Counted from the stretch's first letter, positions 1 through 9,770 are shown. The stretch: 64,000 nt of DNA from a bacterium (GCA_016124945.1 WGMT01000026.1:16184-80183), one strand, 5' to 3'. Notes: a model not told the origin generated them from the sequence alone. A program made the numbers and translations.

Positions 1-492
1 CAGCCAGGCGAAGACCGGTTTGGTGACAAAGCGACTCACTTTCCCCGAAGGCGTGCGCAGCAAGACACGACGTGTCACCCACTTGCGCAAAGCGGCAGGC
101 ATTCCCCACACCACCACATGAAATGGACAGGCCAGCCAGAGCAGCGGCGGCGCAACAATCCCCAGTAGAATCTGTTGTGCGGCGCGAGCGGCCAACAATT
201 CCCCGTGTAGTGCATAGAGCGGCGATACCAATGCCAACGCCACAGCCAGCCAACCCACCCAAAACGAAAAGAGCCGCGCCGGTGTCGCCAGATTTGGATA
301 AGCACGCCGAGATCGCTGCCATCCCCACACATAAAGCGCTACCATCGCCAAGAGGAGCAATGTCGTCACCGGCCGCCAGGGCCAGTCGAACAAAAGCGCA
401 TCGGTCAAGTACATGAGAGTTCCTAACGTCAGGGCGGCACAACCGCCAATGTCTGTAGTCATTCGTCGATGCGGGCTTGGGTTGGATGCCAT
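1..492 (-). CDS. CtaG-like (cytochrome c oxidase assembly, caa3 type) membrane protein, C-terminus cut by window edge
   Basis: The minus strand is open from 492 to base 1 with no stop, so only the N-terminal 164 residues are visible. They contain hydrophobic segments (for example TTLLLLAMVALYVWG and FWVGWLAVALALVSPLYAL) followed by an AAQQILLGIVAPPLLWLACP stretch. This order, with SPL at the end of one helix and a Q-LLL-APPLL segment after it, is typical of the CtaG_Cox (COG3336) family, which helps assemble copper centres of caa3 oxidases. The ATG at 490-492 is preceded by AAGAAGG 4 nt upstream; ATGs at 460 and 412 are alternatives. It lies 32 bp downstream of the AEC transporter gene, so the two may be cotranscribed. 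The usual HMxxH-type histidine is replaced by a glutamine-rich AAQQ here. Family assignment is from memory of the motif pattern. Confidence 0.68.
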   Translation of the reverse strand, partial: MASNPSPHRRMTTDIGGCAALTLGTLMYLTDALLFDWPWRPVTTLLLLAMVALYVWGWQRSRRAYPNLATPARLFSFWVGWLAVALALVSPLYALHGELLAARAAQQILLGIVAPPLLWLACPFHVVVWGMPAALRKWVTRRVLLRTPSGKVSRFVTKPVFAWL

Positions 493-524
493 TGTACCTT
501 CTTAGGGGTGGTGCATCAAGTAAA

Positions 525-1466
525 CTAAATTACAGCCAACAACACCGTCAACGTCAGCAGACTCACCACAGTGGAAAACAAGACGGTCGTGGTCACAAAA
601 TCGGGGAGCAGCTTGTGTTCGAGGGCAATGATGGTGGCCAGGACAGCAGCGGGCATGCCTGCCTGTAACACACCGGCGGCACGCTCCACGCCCGTCAGCC
701 CGAAGGGGATCACAATCAGCATCGCCAGAACAGGTCCACCAATGAGGCGGATGGCGCTGGCAATAAACACGTCGGCGCTGAACCGGATTTGCTTCATGGC
801 GGCAAGTTGGACGCCCAACGTCACCAGCATTGTGGGGATCATGGCCCCGGCCAGCAGGGATGTGCTCCTGTCCACAAAGGTGGGGATCTGTACACCGCTC
901 CAATTGACCAACAGAGCGGGGACCAGTGCGATCAACGCAGGCGTCTTGAAGACGGCCAACGCAGCACCTACCCCACCCCCACGGTACCAGTTGGCAGCAG
1001 CCACAGCGATGACAAAGGCGATCATGGTGATGGCAAGAAAGTAAAGCGTCGCCGCCACCAACGCGTCGGAGCCGAGTCGAAACTCGATGATAGGCAGGCC
1101 GAAATTGCCCACATTGCCAAAGACGGCGATGACCACGTACGCGGCCACCATCTCAGGTGAGCGGCGCAGCACTTTACCCACAACAAAACCCAACAGCGCC
1201 ACCGCCACATGCACTGTGATGATAAAGGCAATCATGCGCACAGCCAGGTTCACTTCCACACGGGCGCTGCTCATAATGTTGTAGACAAACGCCGGCACCA
1301 GCACAAAGTAGGCAAACCGGGTCAACGTGCGGCCATCCAGCCCGAGACGGTCGCGCACAAAATAGCCGATTAACACCAGCACAAAGACAGGCATTACATT
1401 GTTGAAGAAGATTTCAAGCAGTAACCAGAACACAACGCCTCGATTCAAGTGAAACAGTTGATCCAA
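525..1466 (-). CDS. AEC-family (auxin efflux carrier-like) transporter
   Basis: A 313-residue polytopic inner-membrane protein with about ten hydrophobic helices arranged as two five-helix halves around a polar centre. The N-terminal segment (FFNNVMPVFVLVLIGYFVRD) and the GNVGNFGLPII motif in helix 4 are typical of the Mem_trans/AEC family. These are secondary carriers for organic acids and similar anions; the substrate cannot be told from sequence. The longest frame begins at a TTG (1466) with a poor ribosome site; a GTG at 1433 or a start nearer the MPVF segment is possible. It is transcribed away from glnS, and the CtaG-like gene follows on the same strand. Confidence 0.85.
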   Translation of the reverse strand: MDQLFHLNRGVVFWLLLEIFFNNVMPVFVLVLIGYFVRDRLGLDGRTLTRFAYFVLVPAFVYNIMSSARVEVNLAVRMIAFIITVHVAVALLGFVVGKVLRRSPEMVAAYVVIAVFGNVGNFGLPIIEFRLGSDALVAATLYFLAITMIAFVIAVAAANWYRGGGVGAALAVFKTPALIALVPALLVNWSGVQIPTFVDRSTSLLAGAMIPTMLVTLGVQLAAMKQIRFSADVFIASAIRLIGGPVLAMLIVIPFGLTGVERAAGVLQAGMPAAVLATIIALEHKLLPDFVTTTVLFSTVVSLLTLTVLLAVI

Positions 1467-1673
1467 TCCGAGGCAGTATAGATCCGCGCAACAGGAAGTG
1501 CGAATCTTTGTGAATCATCAATCACCGATTTCGGGGTGAAGTTGCTTTACCGTGGGTTTGCGCCTACAATCGCAGGAGAGGAGATCGCTGACGGTGAATC
1601 AACCCTCGATCTTGTACACTCACTTTGTACATTAACGGCACTTTGAACCGCCTACAGATAGATGGGAAGCACC

Positions 1674-3377
1674 ATGACCGAGAAGATTTCTGAAACGTCG
1701 AAGAACGAAGAAAGCGCATCACTCGACTTTGTGCGCGAACTGGTCACCGAAGACGTGCGCAAGGGCCGCTTTGGCGGACGAGTGCAGACCCGCTTTCCGC
1801 CGGAGCCGAACGGCTATCTGCATATTGGTCACTCCAAAGCGATCTGCCTGGATTTCGACGTCGCCTCCGAATTTGGGGGAGTGTGCAACCTACGCTTCGA
1901 CGACACCAACCCCGTCAAAGAGGAACAGGAATTCGTCGATGCCCAGCTCGAAGACATCCGCTGGCTGGGTTTTGAGCCGGCCAACGTCTACTACGCGTCG
2001 GACTATTTCGAGCAGCTTTACGATTGGGCCGTCGATTTGATCAAGCAGGGCAAAGCCTACGTCGACGAACTCGATGCCGACCAGATCCGCGAATATCGTG
2101 GCACACTCACCGAACCAGGACGGGAAAGCCCCTATCGCAACCGTCCTGTAGAAGAGAGCCTGGATCTCTTTGCCCGGATGCGCGCCGGCGAATTCACCGA
2201 CGGCAGCAAGGTGCTGCGCGCCAAGATCGACATGGCCTCGGGCAATATCAACCTGCGCGACCCCGTCATGTATCGCATCCGCCACGCCCATCACCAGCGC
2301 ACCGGCGACGCCTGGTGCATCTACCCCATGTATGACTGGGCGCATGGACAGAGCGACTCGATTGAAGGCGTCACCCATTCGTTCTGCACCCTTGAATACG
2401 AAGACCACCGCCCGCTCTACGATTGGTATTTGGCACAAATCGGCGTGGATCTTCACCCGCAGCAGATCGAGTTTGCCCGGCTGGCGCTGACCTACACACT
2501 GCTGAGTAAACGCTACCTGCGCCGCCTCGTCGAAGAAGGCTTTGTAGACGGTTGGGACGATCCGCGTATGCCCACCCTGGCCGCGCTCCGTCGCCGCGGC
2601 GTACCGTCCAAGGCGATCCGCGACCTGTGCAACCAGATCGGCGTCTCTAAGACCAACAGCACCGTCGACATTGCCCTACTCGAATACTACATCCGCCAGG
2701 AGTTGAACCTCAAGGCCAACCGTATTATGGGCGTCCTCGATCCGCTCAAGGTGGTGATCACAAACTACCCGGTGGGTCATGTTGAAGAGGTGGAAGCCGT
2801 CAACAACCCCGAAGACGAAAGCGCAGGCAGCCGCGTCATCCCCTTCTCGGGCGAGTTGTACATTGAGCGCGATGACTTTATGGAAGATCCGCCACGCAAG
2901 TACTTCCGGCTTTCACCGGGGAACGAAGTTCGTCTGCGCTGGGGGTACTTCATCAAGTGCGAAGAAGTGATCAAAGACGAAAACGGGGAAATTGTGGAGC
3001 TGCGCTGCACCTACGATCCCGAAACCAAGGGAGGCTACGCGCCCGACGGACGCAAGGTCAAGGGGACGATCCATTGGGTCTCCGCGGGGCAGGCGCTCGA
3101 TGCCGAAGTGCGTCTTTACGACCGACTCTTTAACGTGGAAGATCCAACAGACTTCCCGGCGGGCGGTGATTTTACCGACAACCTCAATCCCGATTCCCTG
3201 CAGCTTGTAACGGCCAAGGTGGAGCCATCCGCCGCCGAGCTGACACCCGGCGTGCCTGTGCAATTCGAGCGCAAAGGATACTTCTGCCTCGACGGCAAAC
3301 ATTCATCGCCCGAGCATCTGGTCTTTAATCAGACGATTGGGTTGCGCGATTCGTGGGCAAAGATTCAGGCGAAGTGA
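1674..3377 (+). CDS. glnS: Glutaminyl-tRNA synthetase
   Basis: Class I aminoacyl-tRNA synthetase charging tRNA-Gln with glutamine in the cytoplasm. The catalytic signature [15 protein letters not shown] has its HIGH box at about residues 50-53. The second ATP-binding loop reads LLSKR near residue 278, the GlnRS form of KMSKS. The C-terminal third is the two-barrel anticodon-binding region. Length is 567 residues, close to the E. coli enzyme. Two in-frame ATGs exist, at 1662 and 1674. I prefer 1674 because GGGAAG lies just upstream, though its spacing is short. A direct GlnRS suggests glutamine charging need not rely wholly on the GatCAB route. The 3' end overlaps the convergent histidine kinase gene by 53 bp. 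Confidence 0.95.
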   Translation: MTEKISETSKNEESASLDFVRELVTEDVRKGRFGGRVQTRFPPEPNGYLHIGHSKAICLDFDVASEFGGVCNLRFDDTNPVKEEQEFVDAQLEDIRWLGFEPANVYYASDYFEQLYDWAVDLIKQGKAYVDELDADQIREYRGTLTEPGRESPYRNRPVEESLDLFARMRAGEFTDGSKVLRAKIDMASGNINLRDPVMYRIRHAHHQRTGDAWCIYPMYDWAHGQSDSIEGVTHSFCTLEYEDHRPLYDWYLAQIGVDLHPQQIEFARLALTYTLLSKRYLRRLVEEGFVDGWDDPRMPTLAALRRRGVPSKAIRDLCNQIGVSKTNSTVDIALLEYYIRQELNLKANRIMGVLDPLKVVITNYPVGHVEEVEAVNNPEDESAGSRVIPFSGELYIERDDFMEDPPRKYFRLSPGNEVRLRWGYFIKCEEVIKDENGEIVELRCTYDPETKGGYAPDGRKVKGTIHWVSAGQALDAEVRLYDRLFNVEDPTDFPAGGDFTDNLNPDSLQLVTAKVEPSAAELTPGVPVQFERKGYFCLDGKHSSPEHLVFNQTIGLRDSWAKIQAK

Positions 3378-5019
3378 GGTGATCTACACGCTCAACCTTC
3401 GCCAACAGATCCACCAAATTTTCCAGCTTGAAGGGTTTGGGCAGGTAGGCGTCCATACCGGCGGCGAAGCATATTTCGCGATCGCCTTCTACGGCGTTGG
3501 CAGTGAGGGCAATAATGGTAGGTTGGTGCTGCAATAACCGGCTGGCTCGAATCTCGCGTGTTGCGGTCAGGCCATCCATTTCGGGCATCTGGATATCCAT
3601 CAAGATGACATCGTACTCGTGCGTCTGCAAGCGATCCAGTACCTGCTGCCCGTTGCCGGCCACGTCTGCGCTGAGCCCGATCCGTTGGAGCAACAACTGC
3701 ATCACCTTCTGATTGGTCAGGTTGTCTTCGGCAAGAAGAAGACGCAAGCCTGGATCCAGCATAGGTAGATCCGCCGTTGAGGGCGCTTCCACCTCCGGCG
3801 TCTGATCCGCTACAGAGTGCAACCAAACCGAGACATGAAAGTGTGAACCAACCCCGACTTCGCTGTCCACTGTGATGGTGCCGCCCATCAACTCGGCTAG
3901 ACGGTTGCTGATCACCAGGCCGAGGCCGGTTCCGCCAAAGCGACGTGAGCGCAAGCTATCAAGCTGTGAAAAGGCCAGGAAGAGTCGGTTGAAGTATTCC
4001 GGTGGAATGCCGATCCCTGTATCGCTGACAACGAAGCGAATCTCAACTTCCCCGTTGCCGTTACAGCGGCCAAGCGAAGCAGAGACGCCCACAACGCCCC
4101 GTTCAGTAAACTTGACAGCATTGCCCACAAGGTTAATCAGAATCTGGCGCAGGCGCAGCTCGTCTCCGGCCACGTAACGGGGGAGATTAGACGCCATCCG
4201 CATGCTCAGCAACAGTTGGCGCTGTGCAGCGTTGTGATAAAAAAGATCTTTGATCTCGTCTAGACAGCGGTAGAGATCAAAGGGTTGAACATTCAGTTCC
4301 ATCTTGCCGGAATCGATTTTCGAAAAATCGAGAATATCGTTCACCATCGCCAACAGTGTGTTGCTGCTAGATGAAATTGTGGATACAAAGTCGCGTTGTT
4401 TATCGAAGAGTTCCCCATCAAGTAATAGACGAGTCATGCCGATGATGGCATTGAGGGGGGTGCGGATTTCATGGCTAACGTTGGCCAGGAAATCAGATTT
4501 GGCCTGGTTGGCGGCTTCGGCTGTACTCAGCGCAGAGCGTGTCTCTTCCTCCAGACGTTTGCGCCAGGTGACATCCTGTAGAAATCCGATGGATCCGATG
4601 GACTTTCCGTGGGCGTCGCGCTCTTCGATGGATGTGTCGGCGATCCAGCGCTCCTCGCCTGAGGGGGTGGTGATGCGTACATCCACTGTCCAGGTGCTTA
4701 CTTCGTTTTCCACCACACGGCGGCTGGCTTCTTCCATGCTCAGGCCGGCCAACTGCCCTCGAAATTGGGTCTCCAGAATAAGGCTCTGCCACATCTCAGG
4801 CGTCATCTTTTCATGTGGGTGACCAGTAACTTCCTCGAAATTGTCGCCAACGAAGGTAAATCGCGCCCCGGCAGATCTGTTTTCGCGGCGGTAGGGTACA
4901 CCCCCAGCAGCCGCAATCGCCTGGCGATAGACACGCTCAAGGTATTGCACCTCACTGGGTGAAGTTTCCACGTGAATTAAATCCCTCATAGAGGCGGGTT
5001 GTGTTGGGAGTATAGACAA
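3325..5019 (-). CDS. Hybrid histidine kinase (PAS-HisKA-HATPase-receiver)
   Basis: A 564-residue soluble sensor kinase with no membrane segment. Residues about 20-155 form a PAS/PAC sensor ending in [15 protein letters not shown]. The dimerisation helix carries the phosphoacceptor His183 in SHEIRTPLN. The ATPase domain has N box LVGNAVKF (about 297-304), G1 DTGIGI (333-338) and G2 GGTGLGL (362-368). A C-terminal receiver (about 427-545) carries phosphoacceptor Asp475 in [11 protein letters not shown] and Lys528. It starts at a TTG backed by an AGGAG 8 nt upstream. With no output domain of its own, phosphate probably passes to another protein, possibly the orphan response regulator at 8953; that link is inference. 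It overlaps the end of glnS tail to tail. Confidence 0.93.
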   Translation of the reverse strand: MSILPTQPASMRDLIHVETSPSEVQYLERVYRQAIAAAGGVPYRRENRSAGARFTFVGDNFEEVTGHPHEKMTPEMWQSLILETQFRGQLAGLSMEEASRRVVENEVSTWTVDVRITTPSGEERWIADTSIEERDAHGKSIGSIGFLQDVTWRKRLEEETRSALSTAEAANQAKSDFLANVSHEIRTPLNAIIGMTRLLLDGELFDKQRDFVSTISSSSNTLLAMVNDILDFSKIDSGKMELNVQPFDLYRCLDEIKDLFYHNAAQRQLLLSMRMASNLPRYVAGDELRLRQILINLVGNAVKFTERGVVGVSASLGRCNGNGEVEIRFVVSDTGIGIPPEYFNRLFLAFSQLDSLRSRRFGGTGLGLVISNRLAELMGGTITVDSEVGVGSHFHVSVWLHSVADQTPEVEAPSTADLPMLDPGLRLLLAEDNLTNQKVMQLLLQRIGLSADVAGNGQQVLDRLQTHEYDVILMDIQMPEMDGLTATREIRASRLLQHQPTIIALTANAVEGDREICFAAGMDAYLPKPFKLENLVDLLAKVERVDHLTSPESLPTNRATQSSD

Positions 5020-5313
5020 ACCACTTTCTCCTAAACAAGTAAACAGGAATTCAGCTTACGCACACCCATCAATTATAGCAGAATGACTCTAAGTACCGGA
5101 TTAGCGTATTTACTGGACTTTGCCAGATTCCTTATTTAAAACTGATTACCCCACTCGTTTGATGCGTGTTGATACAACAGGACAAATTGCAGAAAATGTA
5201 GTACCCTATACTTTCACAGGGTGCACTGGAACACAGCGTATGGATGGAGATGTGCATTATGGTTCTGTACACAACCTCTACATCACAAACATACATACAG
5301 GGGGATTCGGGTT
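5020..5313. other. AT-rich intergenic region between divergent kinase and caspase genes
   Basis: No open frame or stable hairpin was found. The TAGGAGAAAG at 5023-5032 (minus strand) is the ribosome site of the kinase gene. A TATACT at 5207-5212 could be a -10 box for the caspase gene, but no good -35 box sits at the right spacing. A GGGGGA at 5300-5306 precedes the caspase ATG. Confidence 0.35.
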
Positions 5314-6243
5314 ATGTCGAAACGCGCATTTTTGGTGGGCATCAACCAGTTCACACGGCCCGAGTGGGCGCTGCGTGGTTGTGTCAACGATTCCCACGCC
5401 ATGCGGCAGTTGCTGGGCGATCTCTACGGTTTCGCATCCACCGACATTCGTGTGCTGCATGACACTGAGGCAACGGCCAAAAACATTCTCGAAGGATTGT
5501 CTTGGTTGTTTAGTGGTTATACAGGCGATGCCCAAGACGTTCGACTCTTTCACATTGCCAGCCACGGCACACAGGTCGCCGACACCACCAGTGATGAAGG
5601 TGACAAACTCGACGAGGTGATTGTGCCGTACGATCATTCTTGGACCAATCCCATAAAAGACGATGTGCTGGGTGTCATCTTCGACGCCGTCCCCGATAAC
5701 GTCAGTTTCACCTTCATCGCCGATTGCTGTCACAGTGGCAGCATCAACAAGGTTGTTTATCCCCCCGAAGTCGTCGATGTACGAGGACGCTTCATCGAAG
5801 CCCCCGAAGAGATGCAGATGCGCATTGCCCGCATCAAACTTCAACACCAAGAGGACGAAGAGAATTGGTTGGCCCCACGCCTGGCCGAAGAACGTGGCGA
5901 ACGTTCTTTTCGAGAATGGCTGGATGTGCGCGACCAGATCAAAGAGAAGTTGTTGTCTCGTTTTCGCCGAGAAAAGCAGGGCAAGGTGGCTGTAGCCAAG
6001 CCGCAGATCCTGTTGGCGGCCTGCCGCGATGAAGAGACTGCCGCCGATGCCTTTATCGACGGCGATCACCGTGGCGCCTTTACTTGGTCGCTGAATGCGG
6101 CGATTCGCGAGCGCAACGGCAACATTTCGTACGGCGATCTCATCGATCGCTCTACACACCTGCTACAAAATTACACCCAGAATCCCCAGTTGGACTGCCC
6201 CGAAGCCTTGCGCGGGCGCAGTTTCCTCAGCCCACTGGTATAA
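5314..6243 (+). CDS. Caspase-family (metacaspase-like, C14) peptidase
   Basis: A 309-residue cytoplasmic cysteine peptidase. The N-terminus MSKRAFLVGINQF starts the caspase p20 fold directly, so there is no prodomain and no signal peptide. The catalytic histidine is His84 in FHIASHGTQ. The nucleophile is Cys139 in ADCCHSGS, the DxCHSG signature of metacaspases, which cleave after Arg or Lys. The p10-like part carries QILLAACRDEETAAD and HRGAFTWSLN (about residues 230-260). The ATG at 5314 has a GGGGGA site; the frame extends upstream to 5221 but that extension reads as non-coding. The next gene starts 18 bp downstream, so cotranscription is likely. Partner and substrate are unknown. Confidence 0.88.
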   Translation: MSKRAFLVGINQFTRPEWALRGCVNDSHAMRQLLGDLYGFASTDIRVLHDTEATAKNILEGLSWLFSGYTGDAQDVRLFHIASHGTQVADTTSDEGDKLDEVIVPYDHSWTNPIKDDVLGVIFDAVPDNVSFTFIADCCHSGSINKVVYPPEVVDVRGRFIEAPEEMQMRIARIKLQHQEDEENWLAPRLAEERGERSFREWLDVRDQIKEKLLSRFRREKQGKVAVAKPQILLAACRDEETAADAFIDGDHRGAFTWSLNAAIRERNGNISYGDLIDRSTHLLQNYTQNPQLDCPEALRGRSFLSPLV

Positions 6244-6261
6244 CAGAGAAAGCGAAAGTCT

Positions 6262-7221
6262 ATGATGGCGACACGTGCACGCGTTGGCTTGACGCGCGGT
6301 GAAAACCGGCGCGACAATATTTTTCGGGCGCTTTCCTTGGTACGCGACGAGGTGGAAGCCAAGTTAGCGCCACAGGTCATGCTCAAACCTAATTTCCTTT
6401 CCAGCAGTAACCAACTCGCTTCCAGCCATATCGACGCCATCCGTGGTGCCATCGACTTCCTTTTAACCACGCCCAATCCGCCGGAGGAGATCTTGATTGC
6501 CGAGGGCGGCAACGAGGGCTATTCAGGGGAGGCTTTTGCCAATTTTGGTTTCCAGGCTTTGCACGCGGAATACCCCATGTCGATCCGTTTAATCGATTTG
6601 AACCAGGAAACCAACTGGGAAGAGACGCCGATTGTGTTGGCCGACCGCAGCCAGACAGTGGTGCGCATGCCGAAGACAGTGTTGGATTGTCCATGCACCA
6701 TCTCAATGGCTGTGGCCAAGACACACGATGTCTGCGTGGTGACATTGGCGCTCAAGAACATGATCATGGGCACGATCCACAAGCCGGATCGCGTGAAAAT
6801 GCACGGATTCAACAGCCACGCCGAGCGGGTGCTCCCCGACGAAGCGCAGGTGCTCAACCTAAATCTGATCCGGCTGTCGCGCTTCCTCAGCCCAGACATT
6901 GCCGTTGTGGATGGGACACGCGGCCTGCAGGGCAACGGCCCCGGCGGCGAGGACGCTGTCGCCTTGGGCATTGTAGCGGCGGGCGTCGACGTCTTCGCCG
7001 CCGATGCGGTGATGACGCGCGCGATGGGCTTCGATCCAATGGCGATGGGCTTGTTACACTACGGCCATGCATTGGGTTTGGGCGTGGCCGATCTGGCCGA
7101 AATCGAGGTATTGGAGACGCTTCTCAACGAGGTGGTGGTTCCCTTCAAGCCACACGAGACCACCGATCTGCAACTTCAATGGCAAACGGCAGACGCAGCA
7201 CAGTGGCTGCCCACAATGTAG
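6262..7221 (+). CDS. DUF362 domain-containing protein
   Basis: A 319-residue soluble protein matching the DUF362 pattern: MLKPNFLSSS near residue 40, SHIDAIRGAIDFLL shortly after, an IAEGGNEGY turn, and KTHDVCVVTLALKNMIMGTI in the middle. Members of this family are often found with ferredoxin-type domains or as iron-sulfur-associated proteins, but this copy lacks the CxxCxxC cluster. No biochemical role can be assigned. Two adjacent ATGs (6262 and 6265) could serve as start. It sits 18 bp after the caspase gene and 16 bp before the oxidoreductase gene, so all three may share a transcript. Confidence 0.82.
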   Translation: MMATRARVGLTRGENRRDNIFRALSLVRDEVEAKLAPQVMLKPNFLSSSNQLASSHIDAIRGAIDFLLTTPNPPEEILIAEGGNEGYSGEAFANFGFQALHAEYPMSIRLIDLNQETNWEETPIVLADRSQTVVRMPKTVLDCPCTISMAVAKTHDVCVVTLALKNMIMGTIHKPDRVKMHGFNSHAERVLPDEAQVLNLNLIRLSRFLSPDIAVVDGTRGLQGNGPGGEDAVALGIVAAGVDVFAADAVMTRAMGFDPMAMGLLHYGHALGLGVADLAEIEVLETLLNEVVVPFKPHETTDLQLQWQTADAAQWLPTM

Positions 7222-7237
7222 ATATGGAATCCAATCT

Positions 7238-8269
7238 ATGACGTCCATTCCTGCCACCATGACTGCCATTACACAGGACGTTTACGGCGGACCCGAAGTG
7301 CTATCTCTGCGCTCGGTGCCGACGCCCATCCCTAGCCCACGCGACCTGCTCGTACGTGTCCACGCCGCCGCCGTCAACCCGGTAGACGCCAAGACGCGCC
7401 AAGGCGGTACACCTGGCGCGGCCGTCGACAATCCACCGCTCATCCTGGGCTGGGACGGTGCCGGCGAGGTGGTTGCGATTGGCGCGGAGGTGCGCCGATT
7501 CGCTGTAGGTGAAAGCGTCTTCTTCGCGGGGGACATTACGCGCCAGGGTTCCTACGCCGAGTATGTGGCCGTCGACGAACGGATTGTTGGCCACAAACCC
7601 ACATCGCTCAGCTTCGAAGAGGCGGCAGCTATGCCACTCACGGCCTTGACCGCCTGGGAAGGGCTGGTTGAAACGCTGGACGCACAGCAAGGGCCGAATG
7701 CCCCTGTGCGCTCGTTGTTGATTGTGGGCGGCGCCGGTGGCGTTGGCTCGGTGGCCATACAGATTGCGAAACGCGTATGTAACCTCCATGTAGTGGCCAC
7801 CGCTTCTCGCCCCGAAAGCCACAGCGTCTGTCTACGCTTAGGCGCAGATGCCACCATTGATCACACACAGCCGTTCGCTCCACAGCTACACGAATTTGGT
7901 CTACGTGGTGTTGACTACCTCTTCAGCACAGCACCGTTGACCAACTTCCCTCAACTTGTTTCCGTCCTCAACCCCCTTGGGCGAATTTGTGTCATCCTGG
8001 GCGGTCCCCCTGCACAGGCGCTCGATGTTAGCGGGCTCTTCCCCATCCGCGGCACCCTCTCTTTTGAATTGATGTTCACCCGTCCACGCTTAGGCGTTGA
8101 ACCCGAAAAGCAGGGCGCCATCCTCGACCGAATCGCTGATCTGCTCGATCAGGGCGTCCTCGTGACGACAGTAACCGATGTACGTCCGTGGACTGAGGTA
8201 CAAGAGGCCCACCGGCAGATCGAATCAACGCACACAATGGGGAAAATTGTGCTCCGTATCGCTGGATAG
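7238..8269 (+). CDS. MDR-superfamily NADPH:quinone-type oxidoreductase (zinc-independent)
   Basis: A 343-residue medium-chain dehydrogenase/reductase. The N-terminal GroES-like part carries the AAVNPVDAKTRQGG segment of the ZADH/quinone reductase branch. The Rossmann part has the nucleotide-binding loop VGGAGGVGSVAIQIAK (about residues 166-181). The structural four-cysteine zinc loop of alcohol dehydrogenases is absent. It probably reduces quinones or enones with NADPH; the substrate is unknown. The ATG at 7238 or the one at 7259 could be the start; the frame continues upstream to 7067 inside the previous gene, which is not meaningful. It is the last gene before a 683-bp non-coding stretch. 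Confidence 0.87.
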   Translation: MTSIPATMTAITQDVYGGPEVLSLRSVPTPIPSPRDLLVRVHAAAVNPVDAKTRQGGTPGAAVDNPPLILGWDGAGEVVAIGAEVRRFAVGESVFFAGDITRQGSYAEYVAVDERIVGHKPTSLSFEEAAAMPLTALTAWEGLVETLDAQQGPNAPVRSLLIVGGAGGVGSVAIQIAKRVCNLHVVATASRPESHSVCLRLGADATIDHTQPFAPQLHEFGLRGVDYLFSTAPLTNFPQLVSVLNPLGRICVILGGPPAQALDVSGLFPIRGTLSFELMFTRPRLGVEPEKQGAILDRIADLLDQGVLVTTVTDVRPWTEVQEAHRQIESTHTMGKIVLRIAG

Positions 8270-8404
8270 GGATCACAGACCCCCATCTTCTTACCGCCGA
8301 ATCGTCCAACCACTACACAGGAGAATCTGGGTAAAGTATCGTTACGCCGAAAAAACGTGGCCTGCGTGCCGCGATGCAGCGCGTACGGGACAAGTGGTGT
8401 CTAC

Positions 8405-8544
8405 TAAGCAATCAATGTCATTCAGTTAAGCGCGGAGAGAGCACCCCCAGGTGCGGGTCTACACGAGAACAGCCGCACGTGGACGTGCTCTCTCCGCAGA
8501 TATTCGAGTGCTGAAACCCTTAACTTAACGACATTGAATAAGCA
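8405..8544. mobile_element. MITE-like element with terminal inverted repeats and 6-bp target duplication
   Basis: The element body is 8411-8538 (128 bp). Its ends carry 18-bp inverted repeats, CAATGTCATTCAGTTAAG at 8413-8430 and the complement of CAATGTCGTTAAGTTAAG at 8519-8536 (16 of 18 identical). It is flanked by the perfect 6-bp direct repeat TAAGCA at 8405-8410 and 8539-8544. There is no room for a transposase, so it would be moved in trans. The centre is a 66-nt hairpin listed separately. Confidence 0.62.
8432..8497. repeat. 66-nt hairpin, copy 1 of a structured repeat
   Basis: A perfect 13-bp outer stem (GCGGAGAGAGCAC at 8432-8444 with its complement at 8485-8497) encloses an inner stem GTGCGG/CCGCAC and a 16-nt apical loop (8457-8472). 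A second copy of identical length lies at 19509-19574, with compensating base changes in the stem. Confidence 0.65.
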
Positions 8545-8952
8545 CTAGGTACTTAAGACCTAAAACTAGCATAGATTCTGTAAGCATTTTAAAAGCATTG
8601 CATTACAGAACTACGTATATATTTGTTTCAGATTAGTATTAGGAAAGAGCACAAGTATATATCGTAAAACCAACAACAATAAAATATTTTCTTTTCCTGC
8701 AATTGCTTACATAATCATTATATGTATTTAGTGCTCAGTGAGAATCGTGAGCAACCAGAATCTTGAGCAACTAAGAATAGTAACACAATCATGTTTCATT
8801 TGGATCTGTACTCAATTAAGATGGAAGTTAATCTGAATGCTTTTATGGGGTTGAGGTAGCGTCTAACCATGTAACACATCAAATTCCATTGACCGAAACT
8901 AGATTACAGCAGACAAACATAGATGCCCTTAATCAATTGCGTTAGCTAGCTC
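8545..8952. other. AT-rich non-coding stretch upstream of the response regulator
   Basis: About 400 bp with no credible open frame and much higher AT content than its neighbours. It holds an 8-bp inverted repeat TTCTGTAA/TTACAGAA at 8576-8583 and 8603-8610. It also has a 16-bp-period tandem duplication with units AGAATCGTGAGCAAC (8741-8755) and AGAATCTTGAGCAAC (8757-8771). These could be operator-type sites for the response regulator gene 180 bp downstream; that is inference. I see no RNA gene. Confidence 0.4.
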
Positions 8953-9678
8953 GTGACAGAAAGAGATGCAAAGGTGAAGAAGAGAATTCTTGTTGTGGAT
9001 GATGACCGAACCCTTCTTGAGCTGTTGAAGGCACATCTTCAACGTCACGATTACAATGTGGTTGTGGCCGAAGATGGTGCCGCAGCGCTACGCATGGCCT
9101 ACCAGAGCCACCCAGATCTGATCATTCTAGACATTATGATGCCTGAAATCTCAGGTATCGAAGTCTGTAAACGCTTACGTGAGATGTCGAACACGCCGAT
9201 CATTATGCTCACAGCACTCTCACAAGAAAATTACGTGATCAAGGCGTTGGATGCTGGGGCAGATGACTATGTGCGGAAACCCTACACAATCGGTGAACTT
9301 CTGGCACGGATCAAGGTGCAATTTCGCACAGACAAGCACATTGCCACAAACGAGCCGCCGGCCCAACTGGTTGCAGGCGATGTTTTGATTGATCTACCGA
9401 AGCGGAAGGTTTCGGTGCGGGGCGCACAGGTAGACCTGACGCCGACAGAATATGATCTTTTGGTCTTTATGGCTCGACATCACGATGAAGTCCTCACACA
9501 TGAACGTCTTCTGCGCGAGGGGTGGGGGCCGGAGTATATCGACCAGCTTGACTACTTGCGGCTCTATATTCGTTACCTGCGCAACAAGATCGAAACCAAT
9601 CCTTCTCAACCTGAGATCATCAAGACAGAGCGCGGTATCGGCTACTATATGAACACCTTCTCGGATCAGATCAATTAG
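8953..9678 (+). CDS. OmpR/PhoB-family response regulator
   Basis: A 241-residue two-domain DNA-binding regulator. The receiver domain (about residues 11-125) has the acidic pocket VVDDD, phosphoacceptor Asp60 in IILDIMMPE, the switch Thr in IIMLTA and the conserved Lys in VRKPY. The C-terminal winged helix (about 145-238) includes DLTPTEYDLLVFMARH, LRLYIRYLRNKIE and the ERGIGYYM wing. An in-frame stop at 8947-8949 fixes the start at GTG 8953 or GTG 8974. No cognate kinase gene is adjacent; the hybrid kinase at 3325-5019 is the only one in the window. A strong terminator follows. Confidence 0.92.
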   Translation: MTERDAKVKKRILVVDDDRTLLELLKAHLQRHDYNVVVAEDGAAALRMAYQSHPDLIILDIMMPEISGIEVCKRLREMSNTPIIMLTALSQENYVIKALDAGADDYVRKPYTIGELLARIKVQFRTDKHIATNEPPAQLVAGDVLIDLPKRKVSVRGAQVDLTPTEYDLLVFMARHHDEVLTHERLLREGWGPEYIDQLDYLRLYIRYLRNKIETNPSQPEIIKTERGIGYYMNTFSDQIN

Positions 9679-9733
9679 ATTCACCAATAGCGGCGACGAT
9701 ATACGTTACACGACGCAGCCAATAGACAAATAC

Positions 9734-9770
9734 AAAAAGGGGGGACGGCTCGATGCCGTCCCCCCTTTTT
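9734..9770. terminator. Bidirectional Rho-independent terminator
   Basis: A 16-bp GC-rich stem (AAAAAGGGGGGACGGC and its complement) around a 5-nt loop, with A-tract and T-tract on either side. It lies between the convergent response regulator and DNRLRE/TolB genes and can serve both. Confidence 0.92.

Noticed and set aside
72..416. Plus-strand open frame of 114 codons at the window start
   Set aside because: Its translation is Pro/Arg/Ala-rich noise; the opposite strand encodes hydrophobic helices with a CtaG-type pattern and a good ribosome site.
5221..5313. N-terminal extension of the caspase-like gene from 5221
   Set aside because: The extension has no family resemblance, and the ATG at 5314 begins the fold with a strong ribosome site.
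8411..8538. Remnant of a full insertion sequence
   Set aside because: The 128-bp body has no transposase fragment in any frame; a non-autonomous element fits better.
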